Below, one piece after another: positions 1 through 7,844 of a stretch of DNA of 18,924 nucleotides. The position numbers were made by a program, and so were the translations under genes. Position 1 is the stretch's first letter; each line of letters starts with the position of its first letter. The DNA comes from JAJTFW01 sp046160245 (GTDB lineage: Bacteria > Bacteroidota > Bacteroidia > AKYH767-A > OLB10). The stretch covers positions 1 to 18,924 of the forward strand of contig JBJXGU010000084.1 in assembly GCA_046160245.1 (NCBI GenBank), given 5' to 3'. The notes under the pieces are model-generated. The model saw only the letters and a program-made list of their open reading frames with translations. It had not been told where the DNA came from and did no database searches.

Positions 1-1796
1 CCCTTATATTTCGCATTGATTTTACCGCGGCTGCTGCAACGAATTTTATCTTTAACGAGTTGGTAAGTGTTTTCGGAGATGTTGATTCTACCCGGTTCGC
101 CAGCTTGCTCTAAGCGGGCTGCAATGTTTACCGTGTCGCCCCAAATATCGTAGGCGAATTTTTTGATACCTACTACACCTGCTACCACCGGACCGGTATG
201 AATTCCAATGCGTAGTTGTATTTTAAGTTCGTCCGGCTTATTACTATTATAATGTGAAATGAACTCTATAATTTCTCTTGAAGCATAAATCGCATCAAAC
301 GCATGGGTATCGTTAGCCACCGGCACCCCGCCGGCACACATGTAGGCGTCACCAAGTGTTTTTATCTTTTCCAAATGATGGCGAGAGCTAATTTCATCAA
401 ATGCAGAAAAACAGGCATGCAATTCTGCAACCAAAGCATCCGGAGAAAGCTTTTCACTCAACTTTGTAAATGCAACCATGTCGACAAACAATACCGAAAC
501 AGAGGAATAACTTTTAGGGCTTGCATTACCACTTAACTTTAACTCTTCAGCAACTTCCACCGGAAGAATATTCAACAACAACTCATCCAGCTTACGATTG
601 GTCTCTCTTCTCAATCTAAATTTCTGATACCAAGTAACCGAAATAATTAACAACAAAACAGCAAGTACAATTAATGAAAATTTTACAATCTTATCATTTT
701 CTTGCTGAATAGTTAACAACTCAATTTTTGAACTTTGAATTTGCATATTTTGTCGATCCTTAAAAATCGATAACGTTTTATCACTCTCCACTTCTGCCAA
801 AGAATCCTTGAGCTCTAAAATCTGGACCATTTGTTTAAAGGCGCCGTCATAATTTTTAGTTTCCTTGTATAGTTCGATAAGGGCTTCTGAAGTTTTAATT
901 CGCTCCGTATAATTACTGTTTGCCTGCAAATGTTGAAGTGAAAGGTTTAACATTTTATCAGCCAAGAAATAATCTTTCAGACCGAGAGCTGCCATTCCGT
1001 AAATATACTCTGCCCGTGCTGTAGCGCCTTGATTTCCGGAATTTTCTACTTCAACTGATCTTGAATATGCCAAAGGAATTTCAACAGTGCTAATTGCTTT
1101 TGCGAATGCTCTATTTTTTAAAAATAATTTTGCCAAGCCAAGGCGACACTCCATCTCCCGTTGTGTAAAGCCCATCTCCATCACTTGCGCTAAAGTTGAA
1201 TTTAACGTATTTTCTGCCTTATCAAATTTACCCGTTTCCAAGTAAGCCAATCCTAAAAGGTAATTACAGGTAAGATAATTGAAAGTATCTTTCGTCTGCG
1301 TTAAGATTTGACAAGCAGTGCCAAAAAAACCTATGGAAGCTTTGAAATTATTTTGGGCATACATTAACACACCAAATTGCATCTCTGCCAATCCGTGTTC
1401 CTTTCGCATTCCTTCCGCTTTAAAAATCTTATCTGCCTCAATGAAACTGTTCATTGCATCGTCATAGTCCAACACAGAAATTCCCACCTTACCCTTTAAA
1501 TACCATGTTTGTGCTAAGAGCTTTCTGTTATTTAATTCATTTAATAATTGAAAAGACTTATAGAGATAAACGTTGGCTGAATCACGCAAGCTTACAGCTA
1601 AAAAACTCCTTATTAATAAATGAGCAGACTCTATTTTGGATTCAGAACCGGAAACTTCGTTATAAAATGAAAACCGGAGACTATCTATCTCTTTGGACTG
1701 CGCTATTGACTTTTTCGAAAAACACGACAATGCTATTAAACAGAAAAAGAGAAGGGAGCTATATTTCCCCCCTCTTTTATAAGCTAAAAACTGCAT
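1..1796 (-). CDS. TPR-containing class III adenylate cyclase (3' end cut by window edge)
   Basis: Predicted signalling enzyme making cAMP from ATP. The first 598 residues are visible; the C-terminus lies beyond base 1. An N-terminal signal peptide (hydrophobic LLFFCLIALSCF, likely cut after IAQ near residue 33) is followed by about 330 helical residues of degenerate TPR character, a short charged helix, one membrane segment near residues 367-388, and a cytoplasmic cyclase domain from about residue 410. The catalytic set looks complete: metal aspartates D439 (FVDMVAFT) and D483 (LGDAYM), adenine-selecting K479 (EKIKTLGD) and D550 (YDIWGD), and transition-state residues N557 and R561 (TVNIAAR). 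K plus D at the purine-selecting positions indicates adenylate rather than guanylate cyclase. TPRs would face the periplasm, suggesting sensing through a partner. ATG at 1796 is chosen because the signal peptide follows directly. It probably shares a transcript with the small gene 37 bp upstream. Confidence 0.9.
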   Translation of the reverse strand, partial: MQFLAYKRGGKYSSLLFFCLIALSCFSKKSIAQSKEIDSLRFSFYNEVSGSESKIESAHLLIRSFLAVSLRDSANVYLYKSFQLLNELNNRKLLAQTWYLKGKVGISVLDYDDAMNSFIEADKIFKAEGMRKEHGLAEMQFGVLMYAQNNFKASIGFFGTACQILTQTKDTFNYLTCNYLLGLAYLETGKFDKAENTLNSTLAQVMEMGFTQREMECRLGLAKLFLKNRAFAKAISTVEIPLAYSRSVEVENSGNQGATARAEYIYGMAALGLKDYFLADKMLNLSLQHLQANSNYTERIKTSEALIELYKETKNYDGAFKQMVQILELKDSLAEVESDKTLSIFKDRQNMQIQSSKIELLTIQQENDKIVKFSLIVLAVLLLIISVTWYQKFRLRRETNRKLDELLLNILPVEVAEELKLSGNASPKSYSSVSVLFVDMVAFTKLSEKLSPDALVAELHACFSAFDEISSRHHLEKIKTLGDAYMCAGGVPVANDTHAFDAIYASREIIEFISHYNSNKPDELKIQLRIGIHTGPVVAGVVGIKKFAYDIWGDTVNIAARLEQAGEPGRINISENTYQLVKDKIRCSSRGKINAKYK

Positions 1797-1833
1797 ATGT
1801 TTTTCCTTTATAAAAAATTATATGTTAACTAGG

Positions 1834-2307
1834 TTAACGCATTAAACTACCACAATCAGTTGGACATGGAGATTCACTCATAACTACTCGGCCGGCAATT
1901 CCTTCAGTAGGACGATAAGATGCATTAGCACTTGATCCGGGCTCTACTACTACACAAACTGCACCCGAAGCATTTATGGCAGGATACACATAAACTCCAT
2001 TATTACTCTCATCCTGCAATACCCAATCTAAAGCCGCCTTGGAGATAAAATAACCCTTTGGAAGCGAAGGAGACCCCTCTTTGGCATACCTCAATTGAAA
2101 AGCGTCAACAAAACCTTTAGCTGATGCCGGTGCTACATTAACATCTGGGTTTGTTCCTATGGAAGAACTCACAATACTATTATCTATTGCTTTTTCACCT
2201 GACCAGGAAATGGCAAATAGCAAGGAACCAACCATTCCAGTTATTGCGAAGAAATGATAAAATAAACGCGCTGGCGTTCTTAATTGATTGAAGTTGATGT
2301 TTTTCAT
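1834..2307 (-). CDS. Hypothetical membrane-anchored or secreted protein, upstream partner of the cyclase gene
   Basis: 157 residues; I do not recognise a named family. A hydrophobic segment at about residues 15-35 (FYHFFAITGMVGSLLFAISW) acts as signal peptide or N-terminal anchor, so the rest should lie in the periplasm or outside. A low-complexity Ser/Asn/Ala stretch follows, then a compact domain beginning GYFISKAALDWVLQ, then a region containing the VCVVVE strand, and a C-terminal CPTDCG motif near the end. Three cysteines (VCV and CPTDC) could form a disulfide or bind metal. It ends 37 bp before the cyclase start in the same direction and has a TAnnTTTG element upstream, so the two are probably co-transcribed. 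A role as ligand-binding partner of the cyclase's periplasmic TPRs is an inference from position only. Confidence 0.7.
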   Translation of the reverse strand: MKNINFNQLRTPARLFYHFFAITGMVGSLLFAISWSGEKAIDNSIVSSSIGTNPDVNVAPASAKGFVDAFQLRYAKEGSPSLPKGYFISKAALDWVLQDESNNGVYVYPAINASGAVCVVVEPGSSANASYRPTEGIAGRVVMSESPCPTDCGSLMR

Positions 2308-2333
2308 AAGTTAAAATGTTTAAGAGTGGTTTT

Positions 2334-2341
2334 CAAAGATA
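2334..2341 (-). promoter_or_regulatory. -7 promoter element TATCTTTG for the small-protein/cyclase unit
   Basis: Exact match to the Bacteroidota -7 consensus TAnnTTTG on the minus strand, ending 26 nt before the ATG at 2307. No good -33 TTTG lies 18-21 bp upstream, so the call rests on the -7 element and position. A transcript start near 2328-2330 would give a leader of roughly 20 nt. Confidence 0.5.
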
Positions 2342-2350
2342 TTAAAAAAA

Positions 2351-2384
2351 TTGAATTCCTACTTCCATTTCGACTTGAATTCCT
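2351..2384. repeat. Pair of 10-bp direct repeats TTGAATTCCT beside the promoter
   Basis: TTGAATTCCT occurs exactly at 2351-2360 and 2375-2384, a 24-bp start-to-start spacing. The first copy falls between the expected -33 and -7 positions of the minus-strand promoter and the second just upstream of -33. The arrangement could be an operator; chance is not excluded in such AT-rich DNA. Confidence 0.35.
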
Positions 2385-2571
2385 GTCAAATCCAACTCAG
2401 TATTTCCACTCAAAAAACCTTAAACTCGTTTGTAATTTCCTAGTATCTTAATCTCCCGCCAACTAAAATGAAAAACGACTTATTCACAACTAAATATCTG
2501 ATTAGTATAACTTTAGATACTAAACTGTATAACATGATAAATTCAAATTTTAGAGCTACTGTCCGTTTCTG

Positions 2572-2579
2572 TATTTTTG
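2572..2579 (+). promoter_or_regulatory. -7 promoter element TATTTTTG for carA
   Basis: Exact TAnnTTTG match 29 nt before the carA ATG. No clear -33 TTTG at the usual spacing. Predicted leader about 20-25 nt. Confidence 0.5.
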
Positions 2580-2608
2580 CATTTTAGAATTCATCCTGTT
2601 CCACCTAC

Positions 2609-3733
2609 ATGAAATATACCCCAAAAAGTCCTGCATTATTACTCCTTGAAGACGGCACCGTTTTTTATGGTAAAGCTGCCGGAGCCATCGGAATTGCTAC
2701 CGGCGAAATCTGTTTTAATACCGGTATGACCGGCTATCAAGAGATTTTTACCGATCCATCGTATACGGGACAATTGATGGTGATGACCAGTGTTCACATC
2801 GGGAATTATGGAATAAAATTGAGTGAGTCGGAGTCGACAGAAATTAAAATTTCAGGACTTATTTGCCGCAACTTAAGTCCGATTCCAAGTCGGAAAGATT
2901 CGGACATGAGCATTCAAGATTTTCTTTTGCAAAATAATATGGTGACACTAACGGATGTGGATACCCGCGCTATTGTGCGTCATATTCGGAGCAAAGGAAG
3001 TATGAATGCTATTATTAGTACATCTACCCAAGACATTGAAACGCTGAAAAAAGAATTAGCGAAAGTTCCATCGATGGAAGGATTGGAATTGTCGAGTCAG
3101 GTTAGCTCTGAAACAGCTTGGGATTTTAATACAGAAGGAAAAATGAAAGTCGCGCTTCTTGATGGAGGCTTCAAACATAATATTGCCCGTTGCCTTGCTG
3201 AGCGTGGATGTCAAGTGCGTATCTTCCCTTACAACTCTACTTTTGCCGAGATGAATCAATGGCAACCTGATGGCTATATGCTTTCGAATGGTCCTGGAGA
3301 TCCTGCTACCATGCATGACGCAGTGAAAACGGTAAAAGATATTCTGAACAGCGGAACACCTCTCTTTGGGATTTGCTTAGGACATCAACTTTTGGCGGAA
3401 GCTTGTGGAATGAGAACTTACAAGATGCATCACGGTCACCGTGGAATCAATCATCCTGTTAAAAATGTGAATAGAGGGACCAGTGAAATCACTAGTCAGA
3501 ATCACGGATTTGCCGTAATGCAAGAGGACATTGAGAATTCGAAGGAATTAGAGATTACCCATTTCAATTTAAATGACAAGACCATTGAGGGTATTCGTGT
3601 GAAATCAAAGCCCGCTTTCTCTGTGCAATATCATCCCGAAGCAGCGCCTGGTCCGCACGATGCGGCTTACTTATTTGATGATTTTGTGAGTATGATTAAA
3701 GATTATGTCAAGCAAAAAGTAGCGAGTAATTAA
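2609..3733 (+). CDS. carA: Carbamoyl-phosphate synthase small subunit (glutaminase)
   Basis: The glutaminase subunit of carbamoyl-phosphate synthase hydrolyses glutamine and passes ammonia to CarB, feeding pyrimidine and arginine synthesis in the cytoplasm. At 374 residues it has the usual length. The N-terminal CarA domain is clear (LEDGTVFYGKAAG near residue 12, FNTGMTGYQEIFTDPSYTGQ near 37). The C-terminal class I amidotransferase domain begins near residue 180 and carries the nucleophile C256 in FGICLGHQLL and the partners H342 and E344 in YHPEAAPGPHDA. The ATG fits the family N-terminus. carB is not adjacent; the next gene is an unrelated peptidase with its own promoter. Confidence 0.97.
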   Translation: MKYTPKSPALLLLEDGTVFYGKAAGAIGIATGEICFNTGMTGYQEIFTDPSYTGQLMVMTSVHIGNYGIKLSESESTEIKISGLICRNLSPIPSRKDSDMSIQDFLLQNNMVTLTDVDTRAIVRHIRSKGSMNAIISTSTQDIETLKKELAKVPSMEGLELSSQVSSETAWDFNTEGKMKVALLDGGFKHNIARCLAERGCQVRIFPYNSTFAEMNQWQPDGYMLSNGPGDPATMHDAVKTVKDILNSGTPLFGICLGHQLLAEACGMRTYKMHHGHRGINHPVKNVNRGTSEITSQNHGFAVMQEDIENSKELEITHFNLNDKTIEGIRVKSKPAFSVQYHPEAAPGPHDAAYLFDDFVSMIKDYVKQKVASN

Positions 3734-3794
3734 TCTACCCTTTCTCTTTTCTTGAGATGAACTCCTCGATCTTCATAAGTTCGGGTATAAACAT

Positions 3795-3824
3795 TTTGTC
3801 ACATCTGTTTCTTGACTATTTTTG
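3795..3824 (+). promoter_or_regulatory. Bacteroidota promoter (TTTG, 18 bp, TATTTTTG) for the M1 peptidase gene
   Basis: TTTG at 3795-3798 is followed after 18 bp by TATTTTTG at 3817-3824, close to the described TTTG-N19-21-TAnnTTTG arrangement. This is the only site in the window where I can also point to a -33 element. The -7 box ends 5 nt before the ATG at 3830, so the transcript may start at or next to the initiation codon. Confidence 0.55.
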
Positions 3825-3829
3825 AAGGC

Positions 3830-6800
3830 ATGACTCCACGGATTCTACTCCTTCTCCTCCCCATTCTTTTTCACGGTTTAATTGCTAATGCAGGAAATAA
3901 TACATCGTATTTTCAGCAAGAAGTAAACTATAAAATTTCGGTAAGTCTGAATGATAAAAAGCATTCTTTACGAGCTAACATCGAAATAGAATACATCAAC
4001 CGTTCGTCGGATACTTTAACAGAAATATGGTTTCATCTTTGGCCCAATGCTTATAAAGATCGCAACTCTGCTTTGTGTAAACAGATGCTTGAAAATAAAG
4101 AGGCGTCGCTTTACTTTGCAAAAGAAGAAGAACGAGGTTTCATAGACTCATTGCAATTTACAGCAAACAATGAAATCATCTCTTGGAGTTATGATTCACT
4201 AAACAAAGACATCGCTTTGTTGCAACTTAAAAATCCATTATTGCCGGGAAACCGAGTAATAATAAAAACTCCTTTTTATGTGAAGCTTCCATCAGCGAGC
4301 TTTTCTCGTTTAGGACATATTGGACAAGCTTATGCCATCACACAATGGTATCCGAAACCAGCAGTGTACGATCAACGAGGATGGCATGCGATGCCTTATT
4401 TAAATCAAGGTGAGTTTTACGCAGAGTTTGGAACCTTTGATGTATCCATCACCTTACCTAAAAATTATGTGGTCGGTGCTACCGGTGATTGTCAAACACA
4501 AACGGAAATAGATTGGATGAATGAATTGTCGAAGGAACCCGACAACTTCAGCGACAGTTTACTATTTCCTCCTTCCTCAAAAGAATTTAAAACCATTCGT
4601 TACACACAAACTAAAGTGCACGACTTTGCGTGGTTTGCCGATAAACGTTTCCATGTACGTACGGGAAAAGTAATGCTACCCAATAGCGGAAACGAAGTAA
4701 CTACTTGGGCTTTGTTCACCAATTCTGAACCTCATCTTTGGAAAAATGCAGTGAGAAATATGAACGATGCGATTTATCACTATTCCGCTTTAGTGGGTGA
4801 CTATCCTTACCTACAATGTACTGCCATTGATGGAACTATTGCTGCTGGCGGAGGGATGGAATATCCTAATATCACTATCATCGGAGAATCGTACAATCCA
4901 TTCATTTTTGATGTAGTGGTGGCGCATGAAGTAGGACACAATTGGTTTCAAGGCATACTCGGTTCGAATGAAAGAAATCATCCTTGGATGGATGAAGGTA
5001 TGAATTCGTTTATGGAAGCAACGTACATAATGAAAAAATATCCTCCACAACAATACGGAAATCTCAATGAATTAAATTCGTATGGAGTTGCGTCGACTTT
5101 AGTCGGAACCAACCAATTTGATTACAAACAAACGGGTCATTTTGAATATCAAATAGCAACCAGCACATTTACCGATCAAGCCATCGAAAATAAAGCGGTA
5201 GATTTTACGTATATAAATTATGGTATTGTTGCTTACAAGAAAACAGCCATAGCGTTTAATTATTTACAAAATTATTTAGGCGATTCGATCTTCTTTGCAG
5301 GATTGCAAAATTACTTTCAAGAGTGGAAATTCAAACACCCCTACCCTTCCGATGTCCAAACATCATTTGAAAAAACTAGCGAAAAAGATTTATCTTGGTT
5401 TTTCGTTGATTTCTTCGCGACGAATAAATCGCAAGATTTTAAATTCAACAAAGTGAAGAAATCGACCAGCGGTTTTGAATTTTCAGTAAAAGACAAAAGT
5501 GGCATTCGCGCACCTTTTTCTATCAGCGGTATTAAGAATAAAGAATTAATCTCTACCACATGGTTTGAGCGCGATCAATTAAATACAACTCTTAACTTTC
5601 CATGTGAGAACTGTGATGAAATTACCATCGATGCACAACAATCGTCGTTAGATGTAAATCGAAAAAACAATTCCAGCATCCGAAACTCGAAATTGAAATT
5701 CAGTTTACTTCCAAAAATTCATGCTTTCGACAAGTCTTCACTTTTCGTTACTCCCGTTGCTGCTTGGAATCAGTACAACAAATTTATGCTGGGAGCAAGT
5801 ATTTACAATGTAATGTTGCCATTTAGAAAAATTGAATACACCCTCGTTCCCTTATATGCATTTGGAGACAAAACATTAAATGGAACAGGGAATATACAAT
5901 TTACTTTTCCATGCAACTCGTCCATATTTCAAAAACTTACGTGGGTAAATAATTTTAGAAAATTTAGTTATGCAAATGATTTATATAAAAATGCGGAGGG
6001 AAATTTAGTTGAAGAAAACTTGGGATACATGCGATTCAGTCCGGAAGTTATTTTTTCACTGAAAAAATCTAACATTCACAGCTCCATTCAACAACACATC
6101 AAATTGCAAAGCATTCATCTTTGGGAAGACAATGTGATTTATCGTTTCAACAATGGAAAAGCGGCAGGATCCGTAAATCAAGAATACAAAGATTTTTATC
6201 GACTGAAGTATCAATTAGCAAATCGCAGAACTGTCGATCCCTTTTCGCTAAAATTGCAACTGGAAGCGAATGCTGATATTTTGAAAGCCGATGTAGAATT
6301 TAACTATCGTTTCAACTACGCGAAAAAAGGAAAGGGTGCAGACATCCGATTTTTTGCAGGGAAAATGTTTAAAGATAATCTCAATGGACGTTATGGCTAT
6401 TTCCTTTCCGACAGAAATGGCGTGCGTGGATCCAATGATTATGCTTATGATGAAATGTATTTTGGAAGAAGCGAAACCCAATTCTTTTTATTCCAGCAGA
6501 TGGCATTGCGACAAGGTGCTTTTAAGATCTATACGCCCTTTGGCGCATATCGAGATTGGATTACTGCCATAAACATCAAGATCGATTTTCCGATTCCTTT
6601 GCCACTAAAAATTTACGGTGATATCGGAACCACTACTGATTTCAAGAAAGACATAAAAAATGTATATGATCTCAATTCCTCCTTTAGCTATGATGCCGGA
6701 ATTTGCTTGAGTTTAATTAAAAATGTGGTGGAAGTTTACTTTCCTTTGGTACGCTCAGAAGAAATACAGAAGTACTTAGAAGCGAATGATGCAAAATATG

Positions 6801-6874
6801 TAGAACAGATTCGATTTGTATTCAATATAAACCAGATGAATCCGTTAAACATCAGAAATCAATTCATCAACTAG
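3830..6874 (+). CDS. Exported M1-family zinc metallopeptidase with a large C-terminal barrel-like region
   Basis: Aminopeptidase-type metallopeptidase expected to work in the periplasm or at the outer membrane. From the ATG at 3830 it has 1014 residues. A TTG at 3812 would add six residues but lies across the promoter -7 box, and the ATG opens directly into a signal peptide (RILLLLLPILFHGLIANA, cut near residue 22). An N-terminal M1 beta domain leads to GGGMEY (340-345, the substrate-binding exopeptidase motif) and HEVGH at 366-370 with the third zinc ligand E389, an exact HEXXH-X18-E. The catalytic domain ends near residue 550. From about residue 620 to the end the sequence alternates polar and hydrophobic/aromatic residues like beta strands and closes with an amphipathic strand (QIRFVFNI), resembling an outer-membrane barrel; that part is inferred. 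lpxH starts 33 bp downstream but has its own promoter element. Confidence 0.9.
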   Translation: MTPRILLLLLPILFHGLIANAGNNTSYFQQEVNYKISVSLNDKKHSLRANIEIEYINRSSDTLTEIWFHLWPNAYKDRNSALCKQMLENKEASLYFAKEEERGFIDSLQFTANNEIISWSYDSLNKDIALLQLKNPLLPGNRVIIKTPFYVKLPSASFSRLGHIGQAYAITQWYPKPAVYDQRGWHAMPYLNQGEFYAEFGTFDVSITLPKNYVVGATGDCQTQTEIDWMNELSKEPDNFSDSLLFPPSSKEFKTIRYTQTKVHDFAWFADKRFHVRTGKVMLPNSGNEVTTWALFTNSEPHLWKNAVRNMNDAIYHYSALVGDYPYLQCTAIDGTIAAGGGMEYPNITIIGESYNPFIFDVVVAHEVGHNWFQGILGSNERNHPWMDEGMNSFMEATYIMKKYPPQQYGNLNELNSYGVASTLVGTNQFDYKQTGHFEYQIATSTFTDQAIENKAVDFTYINYGIVAYKKTAIAFNYLQNYLGDSIFFAGLQNYFQEWKFKHPYPSDVQTSFEKTSEKDLSWFFVDFFATNKSQDFKFNKVKKSTSGFEFSVKDKSGIRAPFSISGIKNKELISTTWFERDQLNTTLNFPCENCDEITIDAQQSSLDVNRKNNSSIRNSKLKFSLLPKIHAFDKSSLFVTPVAAWNQYNKFMLGASIYNVMLPFRKIEYTLVPLYAFGDKTLNGTGNIQFTFPCNSSIFQKLTWVNNFRKFSYANDLYKNAEGNLVEENLGYMRFSPEVIFSLKKSNIHSSIQQHIKLQSIHLWEDNVIYRFNNGKAAGSVNQEYKDFYRLKYQLANRRTVDPFSLKLQLEANADILKADVEFNYRFNYAKKGKGADIRFFAGKMFKDNLNGRYGYFLSDRNGVRGSNDYAYDEMYFGRSETQFFLFQQMALRQGAFKIYTPFGAYRDWITAINIKIDFPIPLPLKIYGDIGTTTDFKKDIKNVYDLNSSFSYDAGICLSLIKNVVEVYFPLVRSEEIQKYLEANDAKYVEQIRFVFNINQMNPLNIRNQFIN

Positions 6875-6882
6875 ACATTCGC

Positions 6883-6890
6883 TATATTTG
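6883..6890 (+). promoter_or_regulatory. -7 promoter element TATATTTG for lpxH
   Basis: Exact TAnnTTTG match in the 33-bp gap before lpxH, ending 17 nt before its ATG. No -33 TTTG is evident. It would let lpxH be transcribed separately from the peptidase gene. Confidence 0.45.
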
Positions 6891-6907
6891 ATCAACTATT
6901 AAATCAG

Positions 6908-7666
6908 ATGCAACTAACCGAAGGCAAAAAAATTTATTTCATCAGCGATTTCCATCTCGGGGTGCCCGATAAGGCCAGCAGCTTGGAACGCGAGAAAAAA
7001 ATTGTGCGGTGGTTAGATGTAATTAAGAAGGACGCTGCTATTTTATATTTGATGGGTGATGTCTTTGATTATTGGTTTGAATACAAACATGCAGTACCCA
7101 AAGGCTATGTTCGTCTCTTAGGCAAGCTAGCAGAACTCAGTGATAGTGGTGTAGAGATGCATTATTTCACAGGCAACCATGATATGTGGGTATTTGATTA
7201 TTTTCCAGAAGAAATAGGATTACAACTGCACCGTGAGCCCATCCAAAGAGAATACAATCATAAGAAATTTTTCTTGGGTCATGGAGATGGATTAGGTCCG
7301 GGAGATCATGGGTACAAATTCATCAAAAAAGTTTTTGCTAATCGATTTTCGCAATGGTTGTTTGCACGTTTACATCCTAACGCTGGCATCAGTTTGATGC
7401 GTTATTTTTCCAAGAAAAGTAGAATAGCTACCGGAAATGATGACGCCCAATTTTTAGGAGATGATAAAGAGTGGTTAGTCATACACTCTAAAGAAATCTT
7501 ACAAAAAGAGCATTTTGATTATTTCATATTCGGACATCGACATTTACCGTTAGATATAAAACTCAATGAGAAAAGTCGGTACATTAATTTAGGAGAATGG
7601 ATCAATCATTTTATGTATGCTGAGTTTGATGGAATGAATATTCATCTGAAAAAATTTGAAGAGTAG
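6908..7666 (+). CDS. lpxH: UDP-2,3-diacylglucosamine diphosphatase
   Basis: Cleaves UDP-2,3-diacylglucosamine to lipid X and UMP, the fourth step of lipid A synthesis, at the inner face of the cytoplasmic membrane. The 252-residue protein has every calcineurin-like metallophosphoesterase motif in order: D14/H16 (SDFHLG), D51 (MGDVFDYW), N90-H91 (GNHD), H125-G-D (GHGDG) and H210/H212 (FGHRH). Length and the FDYWFEY segment fit LpxH. No transmembrane segment is seen, consistent with a peripheral enzyme. It lies on the same strand as the peptidase gene, and a repeat array follows its stop codon. Confidence 0.92.
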   Translation: MQLTEGKKIYFISDFHLGVPDKASSLEREKKIVRWLDVIKKDAAILYLMGDVFDYWFEYKHAVPKGYVRLLGKLAELSDSGVEMHYFTGNHDMWVFDYFPEEIGLQLHREPIQREYNHKKFFLGHGDGLGPGDHGYKFIKKVFANRFSQWLFARLHPNAGISLMRYFSKKSRIATGNDDAQFLGDDKEWLVIHSKEILQKEHFDYFIFGHRHLPLDIKLNEKSRYINLGEWINHFMYAEFDGMNIHLKKFEE

Positions 7667-7687
7667 ATAGTATTCGAATTTATAAAA

Positions 7688-7834
7688 CGCTAAAATTTCT
7701 TGCAGAGGACGGACGCAGAGGCTGCGCTACGATAAATTTTCTCGCAAAGGCGCGGAGGCGCTAAGTTTTCTCTTCGCTAAAATTTCTCGCAAAGGCGCAG
7801 AGTCGCAAAGATCATCTTTGAGGCGCTAAGTTTT
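7688..7834. repeat. Degenerate intergenic repeat array of CGCAAAGGCGCAGAG type
   Basis: The gap between two convergent genes is filled by diverged copies of one unit, roughly CGCTAAAATTTCTCGCAAAG followed by GCGCAGAGGCGC. Exact shared blocks are CGCTAAAATTTCT at 7688-7700 and 7775-7787, TCTCGCAAAGGCGC at 7740-7753 and 7785-7798, and GGCGCTAAGTTTT at 7757-7769 and 7822-7834. Similar CGCAAAGGCGC-rich repeats are familiar from intergenic DNA of many Bacteroidota genomes. No coding potential is seen. It may act in 3'-end formation or be a passive dispersed element. Confidence 0.75.
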
Positions 7835-7844
7835 GTAAACGTTT

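Larger units (their letters stand above)
2308..2608. other. Divergent intergenic region (301 bp)
   Basis: AT-rich spacer between the divergently transcribed small-protein/cyclase genes and carA. It holds a minus-strand promoter element near its left end, a pair of 10-bp direct repeats next to it, and a plus-strand promoter element near carA. I see no ORF of coding character, RNA gene or terminator in the central part. Confidence 0.6.

Noticed and set aside
1454..1813. 119-residue open frame on the plus strand
   Set aside because: It lies antisense to the TPR part of the cyclase gene, whose frame has clear family motifs; the plus-strand translation has no recognisable feature.
1822..1837. Near-palindrome with two GTTAAC hexamers around the stop codon of the small gene
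   Set aside because: Only a 6-bp AT-rich stem with a 3-nt loop; too weak to call a terminator or operator.
3734..3829. Possible terminator after carA (GAACT and AGTTC arms)
   Set aside because: A 5-bp stem with a loop of about 15 nt and no T run; not supported.
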